A DNA stretch of 64,000 nucleotides from Paraspadella gotoi (Eukaryota; Chaetognatha): positions 5,392,823 to 5,456,822 of the forward strand of contig CM119263.1 in assembly GCA_051294375.1 (NCBI GenBank). Direction: 5' to 3'. Within the stretch, counting starts at the first letter, position 1; each line of letters begins with the position of its first letter. Positions 50,101 through 60,153 of this stretch are shown here, piece by piece. The notes under the pieces were generated by a model. It saw nothing but the letters and a program-made list of their open reading frames with translations. It did no database searches and was not told the origin of the DNA. Both the position numbers and the translations under genes were made by a program.

Positions 50101-53100
50101 CCCACTCTTCAAATGAGTCTCCATTATCCCCATCAAATCGTGCAGTTGTGAAAATTGGGTTAAAGGAAACTCCTATGTCATGGCCATTGAAAAACAAAGC
50201 CAGTTTTGCAATAATTTTTTGGATGTGCTTACTTCGTAAAACAAAAACCCAGAAGAACGATAATCATAATGCTCAAAGAGGTTCCATGAGTTCTACGCTC
50301 TCTTCCGTAAGTTTGAATCCTAGCGAAGAACATGTGAGACAAAGTTTGCATATTATATCTATAGGAACAAGCCAATACCAATTAGAAATTTGGGTGCATG
50401 AGAAGACAAATGCCATTTTATTGAGATTAACTTGTTATGGTATTATGATCGCTGAATCAGCAGTTTCTGTGTTAAAGACTGGCGTTTGGCAATCAATTGG
50501 CATTAATTATACTCACGAGATAGAAAATGACAAAACCCTAGTTAATCTTTCTCTTTTTATAGATGGAATGATTCAACGTGACTTGCCTTTTGTTTTTCGT
50601 CTTCAAACGATTCGAGAATTAGAATCAACTTACAGTTCAAATGTACCCCAGAAAAGCCTTTTTGGCTTTTTTCAAAGAGCTTCAAAATTGGGTCTTGTTG
50701 AAGGAAAACCTAATGCTGATGATGATGAAAATGAAATGACATCCATGTTAAAAACTGTTCCTCGAATTTTGCTTGGTGATTGCATACAGGAAGGATTTTT
50801 TCCTGTTCTTGAAGAACGCGGTCAAATTCATTTCACATCATTGTATTTAATGAAAGAAGCTGTTCTGACAAGAGAAATCGCCTACAGATTTCATCGTTCT
50901 GGACCTTCATTGAGCAATTTTCATTCCATCAATAGTCCACAGTCAAGGAACAAAAATTTGTCTCTTTTTATGACAGAAGATTTGATCAGCTCTGTAAGCT
51001 CAATTGAAGAGTATGATATATTATCTGGACATGTTTTAGGAAATATGGGTTACTGTGAACAAATGCTGGTTCTTTCTTACAATGCAAAAAATCCTAATGT
51101 ATGTTATACATTTGTGTCTAATACCAAGCTTAAAAATAATTTATGTCCCTCACAAAACCCTCTTATACAGCCTGTCATCAATAAGGTAGAACCTTCAGTT
51201 TTTGCTAAAAAGCAGTTCACCATTGAGCATATTCTTATAGAGAATGGTGGAATATCTCCTTTTTTATATTTGTTTGGAAAGGTAATTGAATTGACTAATC
51301 ATGACTATTGCCAATCAAAAGCGTTATCGTTGTTCTTACAAATTTCAAACCATAGTTTGGCATTAAATGAAGAATTTCAAAATCTTGGGGGTTACAAATT
51401 GTTGTGCTTAGTATTGTCAAACCGTAAATGTCAAATAACAAATGACATGGTTACTTCTTTGGAAAAAATCTGTGCACAGAATGTTTATGTGGGAAAACGT
51501 TGTGCTCGTTTTATACGTGAGCCATTAATTATTACAGAAATAATTTTTAATTGGAGAGTGTGGGAAGCATGTCCAGATTTATGGTCAAGTACTCTCGAAT
51601 TTATTGATTCCTTAATTTCCCAGGAAAATTTGTATATGGAGTTCAATATTCGACAACTGGAGCACGCAAAAATTGTTAGCTTATTGCTGACAGTCGTTCT
51701 AGAGATTTTTCAAGAGACGAAAGATAAAGAACTGCTGACGACTGAGGCTTCAAATAAAATTTTGAGCATCATACAAAAAATGACCGGTGCTCCTCCGTCT
51801 CTCAATAATTTGGATCTCATTGTTGACTTTCTGCTATTGATTCACCCTCCACCATGTACATATGTCGCTCACGCAAATTCCAGCTTTTATTTTAGTTATA
51901 GGTTTTCAGAAATTCCGGACAGGTTTTTAAAAGAGAGTACTGTCAATGATGGCTCAGGAGCCCCCAGTGAGACCCGTAGTTCTAGTGCTCCTCAACCGTC
52001 TGACTTGACAGAGGCAAGTCGTCAACAAATGGCGTCTTCAATGCCTAACCTAGATGCTATTTCTCCTAATAATACTTCTGGTTCTGCCAACCAAAATATG
52101 ACAGTTGTGCCGCCTGACAATGGTGTGGACTGGGAACTGGTTACTCATTCTATGAAAACCATTTCTCTGAAGGTGACAAAGGCAAAAGTTAGTGAAAAAA
52201 CAAACAGCGTTACCGAAGGACTTGAAATTATTTGTAGTGGACTTCTAAATCTTCTTAACGGTGTAATTGTCAACTTACCAGATGGGTTACGGGATCAAGT
52301 TATCGGAAAAATAATTAAAATGGAAACTTTACTGGTTTTGGCTCATCACTCTTCAGCTAAAATTAGAGCAGCAGTAGTGAAGTTATTGTCGGGGTTTATT
52401 TATCGACTTCCCGGGGAAAGTTCTGATATCATAACAAAAGACAATCATTTAATTTTACTCACAACTCAACTTCACCAATATCCGGCCAACCGATGTTTAA
52501 TCGAAGCTTGTTTGGAAATGATTACTTCAAGACCTTTTTCTTTGGATGAAAATTTTTGGTTTGAAGCTGAAGATAACTCCGTCCAAACAGGAGTAAAGAG
52601 TGAGCAAACTAAACCAAAATTTACTCAGGTTCGGAAGCAAGCGGTTGTGACAATTCTTGGCCTTCTTGAACAAACGGTCCATGATCCTGTTTTGATGCAT
52701 AATACTCTCATAATAGTGTATCAGATTTTTGATTCATCATCTGCCCTTGCAGCTCATCTTATGCAATATGGTTTGGTAGAAAGTCTATGCAATACTTTTA
52801 ATTCTTTAATGGAATTTGGATATCGTATCCAAAATAAAAAGCACCTAAAAAAAGTTATTATTGATATCATTCATTTATTTTGCCTCATTGCACAGAAGCT
52901 ATTATGTACATCGGGAGTAAAATTTTTTCAAAGATATGAAGAGGCCGTCACTCTACTGCAGTTTTTAGAAAAGCGATTGTTCACAATGGAGCCCACCGGC
53001 GGCGTTAGAGTTGCTGTTCGAATGACTCTAGATGGTATATTTCAAACCAGTCTAAAATATTTTGAAGTCATGGGCGTTGAATTTGTGGGCGCCACTCCAG

Positions 53101-56100
53101 CTCAGAGAAACACCATCAATAGTCTTCCCATGTCTGTACTTGAAGCTCTTTACCCTATATTAACTGAACCATCTCGGGAGGTAAATGAAACTTCGGCACA
53201 GGAAGACAATACCAATAATGCATCAACCTCGCAGATGGCTAAGGACGCTTTAAAATCAATGGAAATAGATTCTGGAATGAACCCCCTTACTGAGACCAAG
53301 CCAAAAGTCATACGCGAACTGTCTATTAACCGTCCTATTTGCGAAAATTCCGAAGATCACAAATTCAGATTCAAAGTTTTTCTTAGTGGGCCCGGAGATA
53401 CGGATCTTAACTTAGGAGAAAGAGGAACTAACTCTGAGCCATCTTCGCATTTACGGCAAATGTTTCTGCCGTCCGGCAGCCCCGTCGTGACCTCGACGGA
53501 ATTGATAGATCGTTTTAAGAAAGTTATAACTTTATCTGTTAATCATATACTCTCAGGCATTCGCTATTTCAAAACTCAATCATGCATCGTTCACCTTCCT
53601 CACGAACAGCAGTATTTTCACGATATGGTTTTATCGTTATTGTTCAAAGGTTTATGTTCAACATTAATGATCGAAACTGACCGAGGGCAGGCGCCTGGAT
53701 CAGAGGGGCTATGGAAGAATATGCTGTGGATATCGAGGGACGTGATGAGGCAAGAAATAACACGGCTCCTTGCCGGGATGCTGGAAGACATAATGCCGCT
53801 GGCCTCGAGAATTTCTGTGATATCTTTTCTATTTGAATCCTCTTCCCTTTCTCTCATGGAGAGAACTTTGATCTCCTGCATGTCAACCTCGTTTCCATTG
53901 GCTTGCAAGATTGTCTCTGAGGTCATGCTGATGTTGATGAACGAGCGTTCGTCTCTTTCCAACAACGTCGCCGCCAACTGCATGCATTTGATCGAAATTT
54001 TCCACCGACACAATATTTGTTTCCTTGCACCGGAGGTGTTTGCGGACGAGAAGGAGACACTTCGAGCGTCTATCGAAGCTGATCGTCTCCGATGGGTCGC
54101 CTTAGATGCCAAAGATGATGAAGTTTTTCTCGAACGCAACGGGAAAATTCTTCAAAAGCTGCAGAAGAGATGGGAGGCTCTCTCAAAGAGTCTCTCCGCC
54201 CGCGCCATGGAGATCACCCAGCGGGTCAATGAACACCAGTGCGCCGAGAGAAAGAAATTCTTAGAACTCCTCAAAATCTCCTCTAGCAACACGATTCAGG
54301 TGCAAAGAGATTGGCGGAGTTTGATCGAGAAGATGTCTCACGAGCGGGCCATCTGGTTCGACGAAGCTTCGTATCCCATCAATGGGTTTCTTGATCCGAC
54401 GGAAGGTCCGGGCTGCGAGCGGCGCCGTTTCCTTCGGCGTCACGCCAAGATCGATGCCCGATTCTTTCGCGGGATGGGGCCGCCCTCAGAATCGGCGCCG
54501 CTCGCCTATCTCTTCGACGCCGCCGTCGATTTCGATTCCTCTGAGATCACCAAGTTTCGTCTTCACCTCAACAAGAAGATCGACTTTACTATCAGGTTTG
54601 GAGAAAAAATCTTTTATCTGTCCGTTGATTTTTTTTTACAGCCTTTTACAGTATATTACATCTAATATAATAGCTGTCATTTTAGCCTATCTTTCACCCT
54701 GAACAATCAAATTTAATTTGATACAATACTGCCACCAAAACCAATTAATATTTTATATTGAGCAATTTCCACTCTTGATCAATCATTCAGCCACCTGGAG
54801 AAATGATTCACCAACCACAACAAATGTTTCACCAACCTTGACCATTGACCAATCATTCAGCCAACTTGACCAATCATTCCGCCAACTCGACCATTAACTC
54901 ACACAATACGACTAAATCATTCAGCCAACTAGACTAATCATTAGGCCAACTTGACCAATCATTCAGTCAACTTGATCAATCATTCAGCCAACTAGACCAA
55001 TCATTCAGCCAACTAGAGCATTAACTCACCCACCACGACTAAATCATTCGGCCAACTAGACCAATCAGTCACTTTTATCGACCAATTTCAGGTGCCAAAA
55101 CGTTTTGCCCGGCGTTGAAAAACCCGGTGAGATACTCATCGGTGAAAACGTGGTCTACTTTGTGGGCAACGACCCCGAAGGGAATGACCCCGAGGGGCAG
55201 GAAAGGCTAAATTTGATGCCTGAACCGAGCGAGGGCGTTCTGGTCTCGTGGCTGGGAGAAGACATCTCCGAGATTCATACCAGGTTTCATTCTCATTTTG
55301 ATGGGGAAAACTAGTTAAGGGGATTTAGGATTTTACAAACCTAAAATAATAAATTTAGTATTCGTAAAATAGGTTCAAATTTTCTTCATTAATTAATTTT
55401 ATTCCCCTCTCCTTCCAGATGGTACTCCTTGGAGGACCGCGCACTCGAAGTCTTCCTCGTCAACGGCCGCGCTTTCCTCTTGGCCTTGGACTCTCCTCGC
55501 GATCGGGATTCGCTACTCGCCGCCATTCACAAGATGGCGCTGCCCAATTATCGAGAGTCGGATACGAGCGTCGTGGAGCTCCAGTCGCTCTGGGTGGAGC
55601 GGAAGATCACCAACTTCGAGTATCTCGTCCAACTGAACAAAATCGCGGGTCGTACGACGAACGACTTGATGCAGTATCCTATATTTCCCTTCGTCCTGTC
55701 CGATTATTCTTCTGCGACGCTCGATTTGACGAATCCATCCGTCTTTCGCGATCTCTCTAAACCAATCGCCGTCCAGAACAAAAGCAAAGTCGCGAGATAC
55801 GTACAGAATTATCTCTACTTGAAGGAAGAGAGGGACAGGTGTGTGAATGGGTTTAATTATATCCGTAAATACGTAAATGACTGGCTAAATCATTTCGATC
55901 TTCTATTGCAGGATTCCCTCCACTGGTGGCGGCGGCGGCCGCGTTAGCGAAGAGCCTACCATTCCAAAGTTTCTTTTGGAACCTTATCACTACGGATCTC
56001 ACTACTCGAATAGCGGGACTGTTTTGCATTATCTAGTCAGAGTTTTGCCCTTCACTTCCCTTTTTCTCAAGTTTCAGGTGAGTTAATCTAGAAAAATACA

Positions 56101-56561
56101 CAACAATAACGATAAAGAATAACTTAATTAATGAATGAATTAATCAATTAATGAATTAATCTATTAATAAATTCAATTCTAAACGAAACAAAAGAAGGCA
56201 AATGATACATATGTAGACAAATAAAAAAAGTCAAAGAATTAAAAAAAAGCGTTTTATTTATATTCACTTTGATAATTTTTTATTCATATTCATTTTGATA
56301 ATTATTTCATTTATCCTCTTCTTTCAAGGATGGAAACTTCGACATTCCTGACCGAACCTTCCATTCTATGGAGACTTCATGGCGTCTCTCGTCCGAAGAA
56401 TCGACGACAGACGTGAAAGAACTCATCCCCGAATTCTTTTATCTTCCCGAGATGTTCATGAATCTAGAGTCACTCGAGTTTGGGCGGAGACAGAGTGGGG
56501 AGATCGTTGATCACGTCGCCTTGCCTCCTTGGGCCGCAGGTCAGGGCAAAATTTAAAGAAT

Positions 56562-56619
<58 letters not shown>

Positions 56620-59600
56620 CGATTTCTTAAAACTTAAAAATAGACGTCAATTTATTTATTCATTTATTAATTGATTTAACAATTAAACATTTAATTGGCA
56701 TTTTAGAATTAACTTTAAAAGGTGTTCTCTTAACCACCAACATACCCCCCAATGTATCCCTTCCCCAACCTCTTTAGGCGATCCCCGTATCTTCACGCTC
56801 GTCCACCGCCAGGCCCTCGAGTCGGAAGTGGTCACCGCGAACCTTCCCGCTTGGATCGATCTCATCTTTGGCTTCAAGCAAAGAGGCAAACCCGCCGTGG
56901 ATGCCGTCAACGTCTTCCATCCCGCGACTTATTGCGGACTCAACGCCGACGACTTGGGAGAGGAAGTGCAGCGGAGGGCGTTGCTCACCATGATCCGGAC
57001 TTACGGACAGACGCCCAAGCAGCTCTTCAAAGCGCCGCATCCCAGAGCGGATATGGTCGTCGATGCCTCGAGTGAGAAAGGAAGGGGGAGAGGGAGGAGT
57101 GAACAAACACAAAGAGAGAGTGAGACGGTGTGAGAGAAGGAGAAAAAAATAGGGAAAGACAAGAGAGAGAGAGAGAGCGAGGCAAATTTTTAATCTCGAT
57201 ATCTCGATCCAGGAATGGACGTTGTTCGCTCACCCGGAGCCACGCCCACCGGCGACGGCGTCCAGACAGTCAACGCCGTCTCAACCTGCGGAGGACAAAT
57301 GTTTATCATCGCCGGCGACAAAGAGGACAACGACTTTAACCTTGATGACAGTGAGTTGGAACAAAGTTGGCACCGTTTTACTTTTAATCTTCTCTCTTTT
57401 CTTACTTTTTCCTTTTCCTTCTTTTCTTTTCCGCTCCCATTTTCCCCTTCTTTTTATCTCTTCCCCTTTCTTTCCATCTTCCCATTTATCCTTTTCCTTT
57501 TCCTCTCTTTTGTGTATTCCCCCTTTCCGCTTTTTCTCCTTTTTATTTTCCTCCTTTTCTTGTCCCCCCCTCCTCCCTACAGATCCCTGCCCCCTCTCCG
57601 ATCCACCTTCCATCCTCAATTTTCACTGGGGTTCATTCGTGGGTTCTCCTCGACTCGCGGCACCTGTCTGCACCTGGCGCCAACGATACGACGCTCCCGG
57701 CGTCTCCTCGATGGTGGCGCTTCCGTCGGGCGAAGTCTTCGGCCTCGGGGCCGCCACGTGTCTGCTCGCGATGTTTAGCGTCAAACGCTTCGCCCGAGAC
57801 GTCTTCTGGGCGGCGATCATCTCCTGGGGTCACGACGACGGCGTCTTGAGGATCAAGAATCAAAAGGACAAACCCGCGCTCAATTTTCTGTACCCACAAT
57901 ACGGTATTTGGGAGGGCTTTCGAGTTTTTGGGGTATTAAGTTGTATTGAAAGATAAATGCTAGCACTGTAGGGTATTTTTTAAGTGTTTTTGGCATCTGG
58001 ACCACTAGTGGGTCTAGTGCTTGGATTATTGAGTGAATCTGAAGGCTTTTTTTACCTAGGCTTCGGCTATTAGAAGTATTGTGGAAGATATTCCTACTGC
58101 AAAACTTCCTGTCTCCGCAGGCTGGACCTGGCCGCACAAAGTGACGGCCTGTGCCTCCGCCTCGGATTGTCGTCTCCTCTTCGTCGGTTCTTCCTCCGGG
58201 ATCATCACCGTCTACTCTATGACCTTCGACAACGAAAGGCAAAGTCACGTTGAAGTCGCCGCCGCTGCCACCAATTTGATCGGGCACAAGAAGGTGAGGG
58301 GTCGGTGAGCCAGTGGTAGGGGAAGGATAAAATTGGGGGGGAGGGTTAAAGATATTGTTCGATATAAAAGATCAATCTCATTTGCATATTATCGTGTTGA
58401 CATTGACTTGTCATGAATTCCATCCCTGTGCCAATTCATGGCCTCACATCACGTATTCACTCTTGTCATTAGTGTAGCAATTGATGATAATGTTAAAAGA
58501 GATAAGGTTAAGAAGGGTTAGAAAGATAGGTGCAAGATATAGAAGTGTCAGAGAAATATTTGTTTGAGAGAAAGAAAGAGTTGGAAAGTAAAGGGATCGG
58601 AAAAAGAGGGAGTGAGAGTGAGGATCTTAGAAGGGGATTCAACTCGCGGGAAAGTGAACTGAAGAGAATTTTTCTATCTCTCTCTCTCCCTCTCCCTCTC
58701 TCACCCTCTTTCCCTCCCTCTCCCCCTCCCTCTCCCATCTCTCTCCTCTCTCTCTATCCCTCTCCCCCGTCTCTCCCCAGGCGATAACTCTCCTCCAGGT
58801 CTCTTCGGAATGGAGCGTAGTCGTCAGCGCCTCCGCCGACGCCTCAGTCATCGTCTGGGATGTCAACCGCCTCGACTTCCTCTCCAGTTTCGCCGATCAC
58901 GAAGAGGGCGTTCGGTGTCTCGCGTTGAGCAAAACCACGGGAGACATCGCCACCGTCAGTTGGAAGGAAGAAGATTCGATGAAGAAGAGAAAGACGGAGT
59001 CGCTGCTTTGGCTTCATACAATCAATGGGAGGAAAATCGCCAAGCATAGGGTGAGATGAGAAAAGAGCGGGATCAATCTTTGCCAAGCATTCATCAATCA
59101 TTAAGTAAGAAGTTTAGCAGGCAGAGTGAGCGGCAGGCGAATAATGAAGTTTATCAGGCGAGTGAAAAAGGGATGATAAGGGGATGCTGATGCCTTGTTA
59201 AAAAAACAGGCTCAACAAAAAAGCGTCTTGCTGAGTTATGATTTATCACTTTATAATTTATTTGTTCTTTTGTTTTTCTCATTTTTTTTTGTCTTTTCAC
59301 TCGTCTTCATTAATTTTATTTATATTATATTAAATGATTTAGTCATTCATTGGTATTCATTAATTCATTCCCTCTTTCAGGTCCGCGACCGCATAAACTT
59401 CCTTACCTTCTCCAACTCACCCGAAGGCATCAGCGTCAACGTCATCGCCGGGGGTCTCGAGTCCGGCCTCGTTCGCCTTTGGTCGTCCTGGGATCTGCGT
59501 CCCTTGCGCGACATCTGTACGGACAATTCGCACAAGTAAAAGACGCAATGACTTTTCTCTTTTTAGTTTTTAAGTCAATACGTTTCTTCTACTCAGTTCT

Positions 59601-59747
59601 CTCTCGCCCGTGATTTCTCTCATCTTCACGCCCGGCGCCAAACGTCTCTACGTCTCGCGTCGCGACGGTCAAGTGTCCATTTGGGAGACGCCCCCGATTC
59701 GTCACCTCAAACCGCCCAACTTTGTTCCCTACCTCTGTCCTACTTAG
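44151..59747 (+). CDS. LYST: LYST (lysosomal-trafficking regulator, BEACH protein; Drosophila mauve)
   Basis: About 20 exons encode about 3,720 residues (human LYST has 3,801). LYST is a large cytosolic scaffold controlling size, fusion and fission of lysosomes and lysosome-related organelles; loss in humans causes Chediak-Higashi syndrome. Order: armadillo/HEAT-like N-terminal region, a concanavalin-like domain, a long helical region, a PH-like domain, the BEACH domain, and WD40 repeats. Diagnostic strings are [94 protein letters not shown] and [20 protein letters not shown], which match LYST more closely than neurobeachin or WDFY3. All defined introns are GT-AG. The ATG at 44,151 is inferred; exons 1-2 are less certain than the rest. 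One frame change in exon 3 is unresolved. Confidence 0.95.
44950..45264 (+). other. LYST: Pro/Ser/Gly-rich insert with frame change in LYST exon 3
   Basis: The upstream conserved block ([12 protein letters not shown]) is in one frame, which hits TAA at 45,172-45,174. The downstream block ([10 protein letters not shown]) is in the frame open from 44,901 to 45,606. Between them lies GC-rich, low-complexity sequence. Either an intron is missed or one base is wrong. Candidate introns that restore frame are 44,938-45,269 and 45,097-45,269, both with the acceptor CGGCTTAAG|ACT but weak GT donors. Confidence 0.6.
46902..47220 (+). mobile_element. tRNA-related SINE candidate in LYST intron 5
   Basis: The intron starts with an A-box-like TCTAGCCTTTAGGA (46,911-46,924) and a B-box GGTTCGAGCCC inside a T-arm-like stem-loop CCGGGGTTCGAGCCCGG (46,932-46,948). 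About 100 bp of body follow, then an AT-rich tail with TAA/ATAATAATA repeats (47,105-47,205). The A and B boxes are too close for an intact tRNA, because the anticodon arm is missing. This fits an old tRNA-derived SINE with a tRNA-Glu/Asp-like head. No second copy was found in the window. Confidence 0.5.
47959..54595 (+). other. LYST: LYST exon 9: giant 6.6-kb exon
   Basis: One exon of 6,637 nt codes for about 2,211 residues, roughly 60% of the protein. It starts after TTTTTACAG (phase 1) and ends ACTATCAG|GTTTGG (phase 2). It covers the [10 protein letters not shown] block, an acidic Ser-rich linker ([14 protein letters not shown]), the concanavalin-like domain (about 50,180-50,900, [16 protein letters not shown] onward), the [10 protein letters not shown] block, and the pre-PH segment ([24 protein letters not shown]). 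Third codon positions are AT-rich up to about 53,680 and then become GC-rich within the same exon. Confidence 0.92.
54780..55075 (+). repeat. 20-bp minisatellite filling LYST intron 9
   Basis: A unit near GACCAATCATTCAGCCAACTA repeats about 12 times, and the last unit runs almost to the splice acceptor at 55,091. A longer block (AACTCAC..ACGACTAAATCATTC, about 45 bp) recurs at about 54,890 and 55,022, giving a higher-order period of about 130 bp. Confidence 0.88.
55092..57350 (+). other. LYST: LYST exons 10-15: PH-like and BEACH domains
   Basis: Exons: 55092-55283, 55419-55838, 55912-56077, 56329-56539, 56778-57071, 57213-57350. Exon 10 and early exon 11 form the PH-like domain ([35 protein letters not shown]). 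BEACH runs from [14 protein letters not shown] in exon 11 to [15 protein letters not shown] in exon 14. All hallmark BEACH strings are intact. Exon 15 encodes [20 protein letters not shown] and an acidic end. A CT microsatellite (56,563-56,613) lies in the intron after exon 13. Confidence 0.93.
57583..59747 (+). other. LYST: LYST exons 16-20: WD40 domain and C-terminus
   Basis: Exons: 57583-57903, 58121-58293, 58781-59050, 59381-59535, 59597-59747 (stop TAG 59,745-59,747). They encode [79 protein letters not shown] and [12 protein letters not shown], the WD40 propeller that packs on BEACH in this family. The CT tract at 58,676-58,780 leads directly into the polypyrimidine tract of the exon 18 acceptor. 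Confidence 0.93.
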
Positions 59748-59888
59748 GGCGGAATTCGTTCGGCCAATTTTCATTTTATGATTTTGTTAAAATTGTTTTA
59801 TAATTTTATCGTTTGTTAGAAACATTCGTTGTATCTCTGTGATTTGTTTGGTTTATTACAAACAACATATATTTTGGATATTATAAAG

Positions 59889-59894
59889 TTTATT
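59889..59894 (-). terminator. Candidate poly(A) signal of the MATH-BTB gene
   Basis: AATAAA on the minus strand, 260 bp past the MATH-BTB stop codon. If used, the transcript ends inside the LYST 3'UTR. Confidence 0.4.
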
Positions 59895-60014
59895 TTCCGT
59901 GAGCGCTACGTTATGAACTTATGGTTAATAGTTATTTTGGGTGATCCGTCTTGAATTTTTAGAATTCACGTCAAGGGCTCTTTGCTTGGCAATTAATTAA
60001 CGATTATCATCTAA

Positions 60015-60020
60015 AATAAA
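60015..60020 (+). terminator. LYST: Candidate poly(A) signal of LYST
   Basis: First canonical AATAAA on + after the LYST stop, giving a 3'UTR of about 290 nt. Because the opposing gene's signal lies at 59,889, the two 3' ends may overlap by about 130-170 nt. Confidence 0.45.
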
Positions 60021-60153
60021 GAGCAAAGTTGTATTCTACTTTATCGCTAAGAAGAAAATGAAAAAAAAAATTTGAGCGCAGTGAACGCGCAATATCTTTC
60101 GTTTCTGTCGGATTTGGTTCCACTTTTTCCCCCCGATTTCGTAGTTGACTTCA

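Noticed and set aside
53618-54139. 173-codon minus-strand frame within LYST exon 9
   Set aside because: Antisense shadow of the GC-rich end of the exon; no domain.
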